From Metapseudomonas boanensis (lineage in GTDB: Bacteria > Pseudomonadota > Gammaproteobacteria > Pseudomonadales > Pseudomonadaceae), in NCBI RefSeq assembly GCF_018704125.1, contig NZ_JAGTIS010000009.1:153608-217607 (forward strand): 64,000 bases of DNA. The letters are read 5' to 3'. Shown here piece by piece: positions 39,446-49,076 of this stretch; within the stretch, counting starts at the first letter, position 1, and each line of letters opens with the position of its first letter. The position numbers were made by a program, and so were the translations under genes. The notes below the pieces were generated by a model. It saw only the letters and a list, made by a program, of their open reading frames with translations, was not told the DNA's origin and made no database searches.

Positions 39446-39700
39446 TCAGTTGATCACCTGAGCGCCGGCTACGGTGTCCTCCGGCAGCGCCGATGGTGCC
39501 GGACTGATTTGCAGGTACTTGATGCTCTCTCTGGGAATCAGCAACAGATCGCCGTCCACTTCGAGGCGCAGGTAGGGCGATTCCAGCTGCCTGTGCAGGC
39601 TCTGGGCAAGTTGCAGCGGATCGTTGCTCTGCTGCGGGAAGCGCAGTGCCAGGCGCTGGCCGTCCTGGAAGTGCAGATAGAGGTGCTTGATCGGCTTCAT
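39446..39700 (-). CDS. Small conserved protein of unknown function
   Basis: An 84-residue soluble protein without a recognised domain. It begins MKPIKHLYLHFQDGQRLALR and looks like a small beta-rich fold. It lies 53 bases after the DUF3392 gene on the same strand and is probably the last gene of the metX-to-DUF3392 operon. I do not know its function. Confidence 0.7.
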   Translation of the reverse strand: MKPIKHLYLHFQDGQRLALRFPQQSNDPLQLAQSLHRQLESPYLRLEVDGDLLLIPRESIKYLQISPAPSALPEDTVAGAQVIN

Positions 39701-39753
39701 GGGGCGTCCTCCCTAGGTCGGCGGCCTGTGGCCGCCGGGAAGAGCCGTTGGCC

Positions 39754-40077
39754 TCAGCTGCGATCGGCGACGATGCCGATCAGAAAGAAGACTAGTAGCA
39801 GGACGGGAGCCAGGGTGTAGTTGCTGAAGTAGGCTAATCCCTTGGCCAGCCAGGGCGTGAGGTAGATCATCGCCAGACCGTAGCCTACCGCGCAGAGCAG
39901 CACGAACAGCAAGGTGCGGAAAAGGAAGTTGAGACCGCCGATGCGTTGCTGGACCCAGGCATTGATGCCGGGCCCGAACAGCACCAGGAGGGTGGCCATG
40001 ATGGCCAGGGCGATGTCGTGGAGGTGGCCGCGGCTCCAGCGCGACACGGTGGCGATCAGGTCCAGTAACACGTCCAT
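39754..40077 (-). CDS. DUF3392 membrane protein
   Basis: A 107-residue integral membrane protein with three or four hydrophobic segments (about 20-38, 50-74 and 85-104). The N-terminal DLIATVSRWSRGHLHDIALA and central NFLFRTLLFVLLCAVGYGL match the DUF3392 family pattern. It follows hemW on the same strand after 66 bases. No function is known for the family. Confidence 0.85.
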   Translation of the reverse strand: MDVLLDLIATVSRWSRGHLHDIALAIMATLLVLFGPGINAWVQQRIGGLNFLFRTLLFVLLCAVGYGLAMIYLTPWLAKGLAYFSNYTLAPVLLLVFFLIGIVADRS

Positions 40078-40143
40078 CCGGGGTCCTTAGCAGGCGTGGT
40101 CAGAATCGATGGGGCAGACCATTCCAGAACAGGCTTGCGGCCG

Positions 40144-41328
40144 TCAAGGCAGGAAATGCTGCAGCAGGTCATTGAGGAACAGCTGGCCTTCGGCCGTCGC
40201 TACCAGGCGTTGCGGATCAGCCAGCATCAGGTTTCGGGCTTCGGCTTCGCTGCGTGCCGCAGCCAGGAGCGAAAGTGGCAGGCCAGTACGCTGAGTGAAC
40301 AGTGTTGAGGGCACGCCGTCCGTGAGGCGCAGCACATTCATGAGGAACTCGAAGGGCAGCTCGTCGCTGGTGAGGGCGCGTTCCCCTGCTTGGAAGTGCT
40401 TGCTGCTGTCCAGGTAGTCCTTCGGCAGGCGGGTCTTCCAGGTGCGGATGATGCGGCCTTCCGGGCTGCTCAGCTTGGCGTGGGCGCCGGCGCCGATGCC
40501 GAGAAAGTCGCCAAAGGTCCAGTAGTTGAGGTTGTGCCGAGCGCGCAGTCCGCCGCGTGCGTAGGCGGACACTTCGTACTGGGCATAGCCGTTCTCGGCC
40601 AGCAGGGACTGCCCGGCCTCCTGAATGTCCCAAAGGATGTCGTCCTCCGGAAGTTCGGGCGGCTGGTTCCAGAAGACAGTGTTCGGCTCCATGGTCAGCT
40701 GGTACCAGGAGAGATGTGTGGGTCCCTGGTCCATCGCCGTGCGCAAGTCCTCGAGGGCGTCGTCGAGCGACTGGTCCGGCAGGCCGTGCATCAGGTCCAG
40801 GTTGAAATTGTCGAAGCCGGCCTTGCGCGCCATGTCGGCCGCACGGATGGCCTCGTCGCCGTTGTGGATGCGCCCCAGGGCCTTGAGCTTGGCTTCCTGG
40901 AAGCTCTGCACGCCGATCGACAGGCGGTTGATGCCCAGCTGGCGGTAGGCGGCGAACTTGGCCTGCTCGAAGGTTCCGGGGTTGGCCTCAAGGGTGATCT
41001 CGATGTCGCGGGCGAAGTGGACGCGCTCTTCCATACCATCCAGCAAACGGCCGATGGTGTTGGCGCTGAACAGGCTGGGGGTGCCGCCACCGAAGAAGAT
41101 CGACGTCAGTTCGCGGCCGTGGACATGCTCCAGGTCGTGGTCGAGGTCGGCGAGCAGGGCATCGATATAGGCTTCTTCAGGCAGCTCGGAACCTGCTGCG
41201 TGGGAGTTGAAGTCACAGTAGGGGCACTTGCGCACGCACCACGGGATGTGAATGTAGGCCGCCAGCGGAGGCAGCTGGAAGCCTGAAGCGTTGCTTGCCG
41301 CTTCAGTCTTCTGGCTTGCTGTTTTCAT
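40144..41328 (-). CDS. hemW: Radical SAM heme chaperone HemW
   Basis: A 394-residue HemW-type radical SAM protein. The cluster motif C31-x3-C35-x2-C38 is in [16 protein letters not shown]. The glycine-rich GGGTPSLF motif and the LRLTDGVP C-terminal HemN domain follow. HemW proteins bind heme and lack the N-terminal part of true HemN, so a heme-delivery role is preferred over coproporphyrinogen oxidation. Its start overlaps the rdgB stop by four bases. Confidence 0.94.
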   Translation of the reverse strand: MKTASQKTEAASNASGFQLPPLAAYIHIPWCVRKCPYCDFNSHAAGSELPEEAYIDALLADLDHDLEHVHGRELTSIFFGGGTPSLFSANTIGRLLDGMEERVHFARDIEITLEANPGTFEQAKFAAYRQLGINRLSIGVQSFQEAKLKALGRIHNGDEAIRAADMARKAGFDNFNLDLMHGLPDQSLDDALEDLRTAMDQGPTHLSWYQLTMEPNTVFWNQPPELPEDDILWDIQEAGQSLLAENGYAQYEVSAYARGGLRARHNLNYWTFGDFLGIGAGAHAKLSSPEGRIIRTWKTRLPKDYLDSSKHFQAGERALTSDELPFEFLMNVLRLTDGVPSTLFTQRTGLPLSLLAAARSEAEARNLMLADPQRLVATAEGQLFLNDLLQHFLP

Positions 41329-41918
41329 AGCCCCAACCGCTGCTTGAGCAGGGCCATGGCGCGTGCACGATGGCTGAGCAGGTTTTTCTCGGCCGGACTC
41401 AGTTCGGCGCTCGAGCAGTCACGTTCGGGGACCCAGAACAGCGGGTCGTAACCGAATCCGTGCTCGCCGCGAGCTGCGTGAAGGATGCGTCCGCGCCAGA
41501 TGCCTTCGCAGAGTATCGGCAGCGGGTCTTCGGCATGGCGCAGCAGCGCGAGACTGCAGATGAACTGTGCGCCACGCTCGGCGTCGGGGACGCCCTGCAG
41601 CACGTCAAGCAGCTTGGCATTGTTGGCGGCGTCGCCCTGGCCATCGGCGTAGCGCGCCGAGTAGATGCCAGGCGCTCCACCCAAGGCGTCCACGGCGAGG
41701 CCCGAGTCGTCCGCCAGTGCAGGCAGGCCGGACAGTCGCGCTGCATTGCGCGCCTTGAGGATGGCGTTCTCGACGAAGCTGAGGCCCGTCTCTTCTGGCT
41801 CGACGTCGGTGAACTCAGCAATGGAGCGCACACGCACGCTCTCGCCGAGCATGGCCTGGAGTTCCTTGAGTTTGCCGGCGTTGTGGCTGGCCAGCACCAG
41901 TTCGTTGAAGTGCATCAT
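41325..41918 (-). CDS. rdgB: dITP/XTP pyrophosphatase
   Basis: A 197-residue Ham1/RdgB that hydrolyses dITP, XTP and similar non-canonical nucleotides to monophosphates. The substrate motif [12 protein letters not shown], the catalytic [22 protein letters not shown] region (split here across about 66-87) and SHRARAM near the C-terminus are present. Its start overlaps the stop of the DUF4426 gene by four bases and its stop overlaps hemW. Two ATG codons open the frame; either may be used. Confidence 0.96.
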   Translation of the reverse strand: MMHFNELVLASHNAGKLKELQAMLGESVRVRSIAEFTDVEPEETGLSFVENAILKARNAARLSGLPALADDSGLAVDALGGAPGIYSARYADGQGDAANNAKLLDVLQGVPDAERGAQFICSLALLRHAEDPLPILCEGIWRGRILHAARGEHGFGYDPLFWVPERDCSSAELSPAEKNLLSHRARAMALLKQRLGL

Positions 41919-42334
41919 TCGTCGGGGAAGAATTCCTGGTCGAAGCTGAAGCTGTGCTGTGGCTCGTCGCCCCGCTGGACGTTGAGAGTGAAGTTCAGCA
42001 TTTCACGCTCATCGAACGGGAACTGGGCGAGGTAATAGATGGCCTCGCCTTCGGTCACTTGTTTGAACTGCAGCTGGGTAATCTGGCCGAGCAGGTTCTT
42101 CACCTGGCCGCTGACCTGGGCAGTACTGGCTTTGCCGGCCTTGAGAACGGCGACGTTGACCACGCCCTGGCTTTTGCTGCGGACCAGGCCGACCGTGGCG
42201 GCGATGTCCGGCTGCAGGAAGCTTGAGTTGAACGCGTTGTAGTGCACTTCGAGATCGCCAAAGCTTTGCTTGCGCTCGGCGGCGGCCGGCAGGGCCAGGC
42301 AAATGGCGATGAGGAACAGGGCTAGACGACGCAT
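41915..42334 (-). CDS. DUF4426 exported protein
   Basis: A 139-residue protein with a signal peptide ([19 protein letters not shown]) and a beta-rich mature part beginning [16 protein letters not shown], the DUF4426 start. The ATG at 42334 puts the signal at residue 1. Conserved between metW and rdgB in pseudomonads. Its role is unknown; a periplasmic location is inferred. Confidence 0.88.
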   Translation of the reverse strand: MRRLALFLIAICLALPAAAERKQSFGDLEVHYNAFNSSFLQPDIAATVGLVRSKSQGVVNVAVLKAGKASTAQVSGQVKNLLGQITQLQFKQVTEGEAIYYLAQFPFDEREMLNFTLNVQRGDEPQHSFSFDQEFFPDE

Positions 42335-42363
42335 GGTGAGCCTCCTTGATGCGGGCGGGCGGT

Positions 42364-42984
42364 TCACACCGCTACGCGGTGATCCGGCAGGCCGGGTCCG
42401 CTGACGCGATAGATACCGATCTCACCCAACAGATTAGGCCAAACCCGGCTCGGCAGGTTGTGCCGGTGAGCATGGTCGACTGCCAGGCGATCGAGGACCT
42501 TGACCTGCAATTCGCGGCAGAGCGCCTCGAAGTCCTTGAAGGTGCAGAAGTGGATGTTCGGCGTGTTGTACCAGGTGTAGGGCAGGAACTCGGAAACCGG
42601 CATCTGGCCGTAACGTGCCAGATACCAGCGGCAGCGCCAGTGGCCGAAGTTGGGGAAGGTGATGATGCATTCGCGGCCTACGCGGAGCATTTCCTTGAGG
42701 ATGCGGTCCGGATAGTGGACGGCTTGCAGGGCCTGTGTCATCACCACCACGTCGAAGCTGTTGCTGGCAAAGTTTCCGAGGCCCTTGTCGAGGTCCTGTT
42801 CGATGACGTTCACGCCTTTTTCGATGCACCGGGCGATATTTTCCGGGTCGATCTCCAGGCCATAGCCGCTGACCTGCTTGTGGTCGCGCAGCCAGGCGAG
42901 CAGTTCGCCGTTGCCGCAGCCAAGGTCGAGCACCCGGCTGCCAGCGGGAATCCAGTCCTGGATGATGTCTAGGTCGGCACGCAT
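42364..42984 (-). CDS. metW: Methionine biosynthesis protein MetW
   Basis: A 206-residue MetW with a methyltransferase-like fold. SAM motif I is VLDLGCGNGELLAWL (18-32) and the QALQAVHYPDRILKEMLRVG stretch is typical. MetW is required with MetX for methionine synthesis in pseudomonads and is thought to activate the acyltransferase. It starts three bases after metX. Confidence 0.95.
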   Translation of the reverse strand: MRADLDIIQDWIPAGSRVLDLGCGNGELLAWLRDHKQVSGYGLEIDPENIARCIEKGVNVIEQDLDKGLGNFASNSFDVVVMTQALQAVHYPDRILKEMLRVGRECIITFPNFGHWRCRWYLARYGQMPVSEFLPYTWYNTPNIHFCTFKDFEALCRELQVKVLDRLAVDHAHRHNLPSRVWPNLLGEIGIYRVSGPGLPDHRVAV

Positions 42985-42987
42985 GGG

Positions 42988-44127
42988 TTACACCGCAATC
43001 CTGTTCATGTAGCTGCTGAAGGCCTGCAGATAGCGCGGGATAGGCATGAGGAAGGCATCGTGGCCTTGCGGCGCGTCGATCTCCAGGTAGCAGACGTTCT
43101 TGCGCGCCGCCATCAGGGCGTCGACGATCTCCCGGGAACGCGCTGGGGAGAAGCGCCAGTCGGTGGTGAACGACATGACGCAGAAGTCGGCCTTGGCCAC
43201 CTCCAGGGTGCGCGCCAGATCGCCATCGTAGGCCGCGGCGGGATCGAAGTAGTCCAGGGCCTTGGTCATCAGCAGGTAGGTGTTGGCGTCGAAACGTCCG
43301 GAGAATTCCTCGCCTTGGTAGCGCAGGTAGCTTTCCACCTGGAATTCCACGCTGTGGAAGTCGTAGTTGAGCTTCTCGCTCTTCAGGCCGCGGCCGAATT
43401 TCTCACCCATGGCGTCATCCGAGAGGTAGGTGATGTGGCCGACCATGCGCGCCAGCATCAGGCCGCGCTTGGGAATCACGCCGTGTTCCTGGAAGTGCCC
43501 GCCATGGAACTCCGGGTCGGTAAGAATGGCCTGGCGCGCGACTTCGTTGAAGGCGATGTTCTGCGCCGACAGCTTGGGTGCCGAGGCGATTGCCAGGCAG
43601 TGGCGCACGCGCTCCGGATAACTGATGGTCCACTGCATCGCCTGCATGCCGCCGAGGCTGCCGCCGACCACCGCCGCCCATTGGCTGATACCGAGCGTAT
43701 CGGCCAGCCGTGCCTGACTGTTCACCCAGTCTTCGACTGTCATGACCGGGAAATCCGCGCCGAAGGGAGTGCCAGTAGCCGGGTTGATGCTGGACGGGCC
43801 GGTTGAGCCGTTGCAGCCGCCAAGGTTGTTCAGGCTGACGACGAAGAACTTGCGGGTATCGATGGCCTTGCCCGGCCCAATGCAACTGTCCCACCAGCCT
43901 GGCTTGCGGTCGTCCATGCTGTGGTAACCGGCGGCGTGGTGGTGCCCGGACAGGGCATGGCAGATCAGCACCGCATTGCTGCGGGTTTTGTTGAGTTCGC
44001 CGTAGGTCTCGTAGACCAGCTCGTAGTTGGCCAGGCTGCGGCCACAGGCCAGCGACAGCGGTTCGCTGAACGACTGCGCGCGGGGACTGACCAGGCCGAC
44101 GGAATCTTCGGGAATGGCGGTGGGCAT
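42988..44127 (-). CDS. metX: Homoserine O-acyltransferase MetX (probably O-succinyltransferase)
   Basis: A 379-residue alpha/beta-hydrolase fold acyltransferase. The nucleophile is S157 in [14 protein letters not shown]; the C-terminal GHDAFL supplies the catalytic His. It acylates homoserine so that sulfide can be added to form homocysteine. Despite the MetX fold, characterised Pseudomonas enzymes use succinyl-CoA; that specificity is inferred here. It is the first gene of a seven-gene minus-strand run (metX, metW, DUF4426, rdgB, hemW, DUF3392, 84-residue protein). No SAM riboswitch was recognised upstream. Confidence 0.95.
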   Translation of the reverse strand: MPTAIPEDSVGLVSPRAQSFSEPLSLACGRSLANYELVYETYGELNKTRSNAVLICHALSGHHHAAGYHSMDDRKPGWWDSCIGPGKAIDTRKFFVVSLNNLGGCNGSTGPSSINPATGTPFGADFPVMTVEDWVNSQARLADTLGISQWAAVVGGSLGGMQAMQWTISYPERVRHCLAIASAPKLSAQNIAFNEVARQAILTDPEFHGGHFQEHGVIPKRGLMLARMVGHITYLSDDAMGEKFGRGLKSEKLNYDFHSVEFQVESYLRYQGEEFSGRFDANTYLLMTKALDYFDPAAAYDGDLARTLEVAKADFCVMSFTTDWRFSPARSREIVDALMAARKNVCYLEIDAPQGHDAFLMPIPRYLQAFSSYMNRIAV

Positions 44128-44237
44128 CGCGACCCTGCTCTCAATCTGGGAAGGGCGCCAGTCTAAAGAGCGCCGACCCCCGCGGCAAGCGCGGGGGAGA
44201 GCGGCTAAGGCGTTGAAACTTCAGGCTCTGGTGGGCG

Positions 44238-46226
44238 TCAGGCGGACTCGCCCCCACCCAGTCGACGGTGCGCCAGTGGCAGGTTGATGACCTTCGCCTG
44301 GCGCTGGAACGGCGAGGGACGACGAAGGGCGCGCAACATGTCGTTGGCTTCGGCCAACTGCTCCTCCAGTTCTTCGGCGTAGCGCGCCATGTCCAGGCCG
44401 CGCCGGCGGTTCAGCTGGGTTTCCTGGGCCAGTGCCTTGAGCCGCAGCATGTGGGTCTCCAGCAGTTGCTTCTGTTCGAGGGTGCGCTGCATCAGCGGCA
44501 TCAGCGCGTCATTCGCCCACTGGGCGACCTCCAGGCGCAACCGGTGATGCATGCCCACCACTTCTTGCCCAAGCGTGTCGAAGAAGCGCTGGCTGAGCTG
44601 CCGCTGCTCGGTCATCAGCGTCATGGGATGAAGCCGGAACTGATCAGCCTTTTCACGCAGCTGCTCGAGCTCGCGCAAATAGCGTTGGACATTGAACTGC
44701 GGCGCTTCGACGGGATGCAACGGGTTCTCATCGTTGTGCCGGACATAGATGGCCGAGACCATCTTGTTGGCTATATCCGCTTCCTGCTCCAAGCTGCGCA
44801 GATCGAGCTCCACCGCGCGGAAGAAGTGCACGATGCCCTGGTTGATGCCCAACGTGGTCCAGCAGCCATGCAGCTCCTGGCGAAGCCTTGCCAGATGCCC
44901 CTCCAGGCGATCACTGGGTACCGCAGCCCGGAGCATGTCACCCTGGTGCTTGAGCAAACGCTGGTTGGCCTTCAGGCCAAGCAGCCGGCGATGGTGCTGG
45001 GCGTGATCCTCCTTGGTTCGGGCAGTGAGTTCGAAGAGCAGCTGGCCATTGTCCTGCTGGTGGCTGTCGAGCAGGCCTTGCTGATCGCGGACTTTTTCCA
45101 GCCTCAGGTTGAGAATGTGCTGACTGTTCTGCAGCAACGCGATCACCTGATTCACGATTTTTTCTTCGATCAGATGCTCCTTCTGCGTGATGACGCGCTC
45201 GCAGAGGAGTTCTTCCAGGGCGGTGATCTGGCTGCGTGCCAGCAGTTCACGGTCGTCGCGCACCTTCGCCAGCAGAGCCTGCTTGGCCGAAAGGGGCAGG
45301 ACGTCCTCGCGGCGGATGCCGAGCTGGCGGGCTGTGGCCTCCTGCACCCGGCGAATGGAATTGCGCATGAACACCTCGCCGGCCAGGTCATCCCAGAGCA
45401 CATCGATCTTGTTCAGCACCGCATACAGATGAGGTTGGGCGTCGTCGTCCAGCTGGCGGATGTGCTGTTGCCAGACTTCCAGGTCGCTGGCCGTTACGCC
45501 GCTGTCGGCCGACAGGAGGAAGATGATCGCCTGGGCGTTGGGCAACATCGACAAGGTCAGCTCAGGCTCGCTACCGAGTGCATTGAGGCCAGGCGTGTCG
45601 AGGATGCGCAGGCCTTTGCGTAACAGTGGGTGGTCGAAGTTGACCAGGGCATGGCGCCAGGCCGGCACCAGCACTTCACCCGGATTGCCGGTGGCCTCGA
45701 GCATGTCCGGGTGGAAGCCGAGCTGGATCGCTTGTTCCACCGGCATTGGCTTGGTCCGCGCGATCTGCGTGAACGCCTGGGCCATGCCGGCTGCGTCGCT
45801 TGGGTCCAGCGGGATGTTCACCCAATGTCGCGGGGAACGCTTGAACTGGGCCATGCTTGCCGAGGTGGTACGCGATTCGATGGGCAGCAGGCGCAGATAG
45901 GAACGTTCCGAGCGTGGGTCATAGAACAGTTCGGTGGGGCACATCGTGGTGCGCCCGGCCTGGGAGGGCAGCATGCGCTGGCCGAACCCGGAGAAGAACA
46001 GGCTATTGATCAGTTCAGTCTTGCCGCGGGAAAACTCGCCGACGAACGCCAGGGTGATGTGATCGGTCTGTAGCAGGCGCAGGGCGCGCTCGAGCTTGGT
46101 GGACAAGCTATCGGAATCGAGTCGGTTGTGCTCAAGCCAGCCCTGATAGCGGGTGATCTCGCGCAGGAGCTCACGCTTCCAGGCAACGTATGCATCGATC
46201 TGCTGGCTGAGTCGTTCCATGCTCAT
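44238..46226 (-). CDS. Dynamin-like GTPase
   Basis: A 662-residue single-chain dynamin-family GTPase. The G motifs are complete: G1 G63-E-F-S-R-G-K-T70, G2 TTMCPTE (93-99), G3 D210-T-P-G213 and G4 N272-K-I-D275. After the G domain (about 50-330) the rest is helical, with a probable coiled coil near the C-terminus (about 560-640, ending KVINLPLAHRRLGGGESA). I see no clear transmembrane or paddle segment, so membrane contact, if any, must be by amphipathic helices. Bacterial dynamins remodel or guard membranes. It stands between metX and yggU with gaps of 110 and 209 bases, thus probably transcribed alone. Confidence 0.88.
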   Translation of the reverse strand: MSMERLSQQIDAYVAWKRELLREITRYQGWLEHNRLDSDSLSTKLERALRLLQTDHITLAFVGEFSRGKTELINSLFFSGFGQRMLPSQAGRTTMCPTELFYDPRSERSYLRLLPIESRTTSASMAQFKRSPRHWVNIPLDPSDAAGMAQAFTQIARTKPMPVEQAIQLGFHPDMLEATGNPGEVLVPAWRHALVNFDHPLLRKGLRILDTPGLNALGSEPELTLSMLPNAQAIIFLLSADSGVTASDLEVWQQHIRQLDDDAQPHLYAVLNKIDVLWDDLAGEVFMRNSIRRVQEATARQLGIRREDVLPLSAKQALLAKVRDDRELLARSQITALEELLCERVITQKEHLIEEKIVNQVIALLQNSQHILNLRLEKVRDQQGLLDSHQQDNGQLLFELTARTKEDHAQHHRRLLGLKANQRLLKHQGDMLRAAVPSDRLEGHLARLRQELHGCWTTLGINQGIVHFFRAVELDLRSLEQEADIANKMVSAIYVRHNDENPLHPVEAPQFNVQRYLRELEQLREKADQFRLHPMTLMTEQRQLSQRFFDTLGQEVVGMHHRLRLEVAQWANDALMPLMQRTLEQKQLLETHMLRLKALAQETQLNRRRGLDMARYAEELEEQLAEANDMLRALRRPSPFQRQAKVINLPLAHRRLGGGESA

Positions 46227-46435
46227 TCAGGCACTCCTCGCGATAGCGCATCCTGCGCGCGAAAAAGGAAAGACCTTATAACCCTTCACCGATAGCGCTG
46301 GCGGGTCGCACTTTCCCTTCCTGGGCTCTTCCCGGGCCTATATCAGGGCACAGTGCCAGCTGGTAATGCAGTCGATTATCTCCTGCGCGGACCGCTCGTC
46401 AATCACTGGGCGACGGGCACCCGCCTTAAGGTCGG

Positions 46436-46732
46436 TCAGGACTGCCGAGCGGTCAGGCCCGGCAGGTCGGGGAGCTTCTGCGGACGCATGATGCGCACAC
46501 GCTTCTGCCGGTTGAGTTCGCCGCTTTCCAGTTGGATCTGGCTCTTGGCGACGCCGAAGGCAGCGGCCAGGAACGCCATCAGGTGGGCGTTGGCCTTGCC
46601 TTCCACGGGCGGTGCGGTGAGGCGGATTTTCAGGCGGTCACCGTGCAGCCCGGCGAACTCGTCACGACTCGCCTTGGGCTGCAGGTGGCAGTTGAGGATC
46701 AGATCCTCGCCTGCCCAGCGGAACCAGCTCAT
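46436..46732 (-). CDS. yggU: DUF167/YggU family protein
   Basis: A 98-residue YggU/UPF0235 protein. MSWFRWAGEDLILNCHLQP and APPVEGKANAHLMAFLA are the family blocks. The ATG at 46732 begins five bases after the yggT stop; the longer open frame upstream is a shadow of yggT. It is the last gene of yggS-proC-yggT-yggU. Function unknown. Confidence 0.94.
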   Translation of the reverse strand: MSWFRWAGEDLILNCHLQPKASRDEFAGLHGDRLKIRLTAPPVEGKANAHLMAFLAAAFGVAKSQIQLESGELNRQKRVRIMRPQKLPDLPGLTARQS

Positions 46733-46737
46733 GAGGA

Positions 46738-47331
46738 TCAGAGGAAGGGGCTGAGGATCTGCGGCATGCCGGTCATGGCGGCGAGGTTGCCGATCACCAG
46801 CATGTCCAGCAGCTTCAGTGCGATAAAGGCGAAGATCGGCGAAATATCCAGGCCGCCCAGGTTGGGCAGAAAGCGCCGGAAGGGCATCAGCATCGGCTCG
46901 CAGATCTGGTTCACCAGTTGGGCGCCAGGGTTGTAGCTGCCTGGAGCGACCCACGACAGGATCACGCTGACGATCAGGGCGAAGAAGAACACCTTGAGGA
47001 ACAACGAGGTGATACCAATGATCGACCAGATCAGCAGTTGCAGCAGATAACCGCCGACTCCGTAGCCCATCAGGGTGAGGGTGATGATCATCAGCAGCAG
47101 CTGTACCAGGATCGCCAGGACCAGGGAGGCCAGGTCGAGCCCGCCCAAGCCAGGAATGATCTTGCGCAGCGGGTTGAGCAGCGGCTTGGTGGCGCGGACC
47201 ACGAACTGGCTCAGTGGGTTGTAGAAGTCGGCGCGCACCAGTTGCAGGATGAAACGCAGCAGGACGATCAGCAGGTAGAGGCTGCCCAGGGTCTGGATCA
47301 CGTAGATGGCAGCGGTATTGAGTCCGGTCAT
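46738..47331 (-). CDS. yggT: YggT family membrane protein
   Basis: A 197-residue inner-membrane protein with two YggT repeats, each with two hydrophobic segments: FNPLSQFVVRATKPLLNPLR-like (here YNPLSQFVVRATKPLL, about 37-52) and YNPGAQLVNQICEPMLMPFR (about 133-152). Related proteins help in osmotic or cell-shape processes. It lies ten bases after proC. Confidence 0.94.
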   Translation of the reverse strand: MTGLNTAAIYVIQTLGSLYLLIVLLRFILQLVRADFYNPLSQFVVRATKPLLNPLRKIIPGLGGLDLASLVLAILVQLLLMIITLTLMGYGVGGYLLQLLIWSIIGITSLFLKVFFFALIVSVILSWVAPGSYNPGAQLVNQICEPMLMPFRRFLPNLGGLDISPIFAFIALKLLDMLVIGNLAAMTGMPQILSPFL

Positions 47332-47341
47332 CGAAAGCTCC

Positions 47342-48160
47342 TTATTGGCCCAGTTGTTCGGCCAGCTCGGCCGAGCGTCGGTCGGCAGCAGTCAGCGCCT
47401 GTTGCACCAGGGCCTCGAGGCCGCCGGCCTGGAAGGTCTTGATCGCGGCTTCGGTGGTTCCGTTAGGCGAGGTCACCCGTCGGCGCAGTTCTGCGGCGTC
47501 CACATCACTGGCCACGGCCATGCGCGCGGCACCAAGGGCGGTCTGCAGGGTCAGCTGTTCGGCAGTGGCGCGCGGCAGGCCGAGCTTTTCTCCGGCGGCG
47601 GTCATGGCCTCCATCAGCAGGAAGAAGTAAGCCGGGCCGCTGCCAGAAACCGCGGTGACAGCGTCAATCAGCTTTTCCTCATCCAGCCACAGGGCGATGC
47701 CGACGGCCGACAGTAGCTGCTCGGCCTGCTGGCGCTGTGCGGCAGTGACTTCAGCATTGGCGAACAGACCGCTGACGCCCTCGCGCAGCAGCGCCGGGGT
47801 GTTGGGCATGCAGCGCACGATGGGGCGAGCGCCCAGCCAGGCGGCAAGGCTGGCGCAGGTGATGCCGGCGGCGATGGACACCACCAGCTGGCCTTCACGC
47901 AGGCTTGGCGCCAAGGCCTGGCAGACGCTCTTCATGACCTGCGGTTTGGTCGCCAGGACGACGACATCCGCGCCCAGCACGGCTTCGGCGTTGTTTTCGA
48001 ACATCTGGATGCCATGTTCGGCAGCGATCTTCGCGCGTTGCTCGGCGCCCGGGTCGCTGGCGCGGATGTCGTCGGCGGCGACACCCTGGGCGCGCAGGCC
48101 GCCGATCAGGCTGGCGGCCATGTTGCCGGCGCCGATGAATGCGATTCGGGGAGTGCTCAT
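47342..48160 (-). CDS. proC: Pyrroline-5-carboxylate reductase
   Basis: A 272-residue ProC, last step of proline synthesis. The NAD(P) motif IAFIGAGNMAASLIGGL opens the protein, and the C-terminal signature (SGPAYFFLLMEAM followed by TAEQLTLQTALGAARMA) is complete. The ATG at 48160 is set by the Rossmann motif. It starts 13 bases after yggS. Confidence 0.97.
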   Translation of the reverse strand: MSTPRIAFIGAGNMAASLIGGLRAQGVAADDIRASDPGAEQRAKIAAEHGIQMFENNAEAVLGADVVVLATKPQVMKSVCQALAPSLREGQLVVSIAAGITCASLAAWLGARPIVRCMPNTPALLREGVSGLFANAEVTAAQRQQAEQLLSAVGIALWLDEEKLIDAVTAVSGSGPAYFFLLMEAMTAAGEKLGLPRATAEQLTLQTALGAARMAVASDVDAAELRRRVTSPNGTTEAAIKTFQAGGLEALVQQALTAADRRSAELAEQLGQ

Positions 48161-48173
48161 AAATCCTTCCTTA

Positions 48174-48866
48174 TCATTGCGGGGGCTGCCCGTAGTCACG
48201 GGCGCCGAACAGGGCCGTGCCGATGCGCACCCAGGTGGCGCCTTCGGCGATGGCCGCTTCGAGATCATGGCTCATGCCCATGGACAGGGTGTCCAGGGCC
48301 GGGTCGAGGGATTGCAGCAACTGGCGCAACTGCGCAAAGGCGGCATGCTGCGCTGCTAGATCGTCAGTCGGTTCGGGAATGGCCATCAGGCCGCGCAGCT
48401 GCAAGTTGGGCAGATTGCCGACCGCGGCGGCCAGGGCCGGGAGTTCCTCGGGGGCGCAACCGGACTTGCTGGCCTCGCCGCTGACGTTCACCTGCAGGCA
48501 GACGTTCAGTGGCGGCAGGCCGGTCGGACGCTGGGCGGACAGCCGCTCGGCGATCTTCAGGCGGTCGACCGAATGCACCCAGTGGAAATGCTCGGCGATG
48601 AGTTTGGTCTTGTTCGACTGGATGGGGCCGATGAAGTGCCAGCTCAGCGGCAGGTCGGCGAGTTCGATCTGCTTGGTGAGAGCCTCTTGCAGGTAGTTTT
48701 CACCGAAGTCGGTCACCCCGCTGGCATAGGCCTCGCGGATGGCGTCGGCGGGTTTGGTCTTGCTGACGGCCAATAGGCCGATGCTCGCGAAATCTCGCCC
48801 AGAGGCTTGCGCTGCCTCACGGATGCGCGCGCGAACCTTTGCAATATTCTCTGCTATCGTGGACAT
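48174..48866 (-). CDS. yggS: PLP homeostasis protein YggS (PLPBP)
   Basis: A 230-residue YggS/PROSC barrel protein that binds pyridoxal phosphate. The lysine lies in LLAVSKTKPADAI (about 32-44), followed by FGENYLQEAL and WHFIGPIQSNK. It regulates free PLP and so influences amino acid pools. The start at 48866 (MSTIAENIAKVRARI) is the family start; a very long in-frame extension across pilT is an antisense shadow. It is divergent from pilT. Confidence 0.96.
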   Translation of the reverse strand: MSTIAENIAKVRARIREAAQASGRDFASIGLLAVSKTKPADAIREAYASGVTDFGENYLQEALTKQIELADLPLSWHFIGPIQSNKTKLIAEHFHWVHSVDRLKIAERLSAQRPTGLPPLNVCLQVNVSGEASKSGCAPEELPALAAAVGNLPNLQLRGLMAIPEPTDDLAAQHAAFAQLRQLLQSLDPALDTLSMGMSHDLEAAIAEGATWVRIGTALFGARDYGQPPQ

Positions 48867-48914
48867 TACCTGCGCTCTGCGGCCCGGCCTGAATAGGGTC
48901 TGCGGCATTCTATC

Positions 48915-49045
48915 AGGCCGTTGAAAAATGGTGCGAGCCACGGCCAGGCAAGGCGAGACTAGCCGAAATAAATGCAGTTTGGGTGCCATGGACGGGCCCT
49001 GGATTGAACTCTGCGTGGGCCTGGCGTACCGCTTTTCGACGGACT
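48915..49045. repeat. Inverted-repeat-bounded element upstream of pilT
   Basis: AGGCCGTTGAAAA (48915-48927) and its imperfect inverse TTTTCGACGGACT (49033-49045), 11 of 13 pairs matching, bound about 105 bases. It fills most of the yggS/pilT intergenic region. It could be a small non-autonomous element or a natural leader structure. Confidence 0.45.
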
Positions 49046-49076
49046 GCCTATCGCTTGCTTGGAATTGGGGACTTCC

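Noticed and set aside
40390..41286. 298-codon plus-strand frame within hemW
   Set aside because: Antisense to a gene with intact radical SAM motifs and no recognisable features of its own.
44128..44237. SAM riboswitch upstream of metX
   Set aside because: The short leader shows no SAM-type paired core; nothing beyond ordinary sequence was visible.
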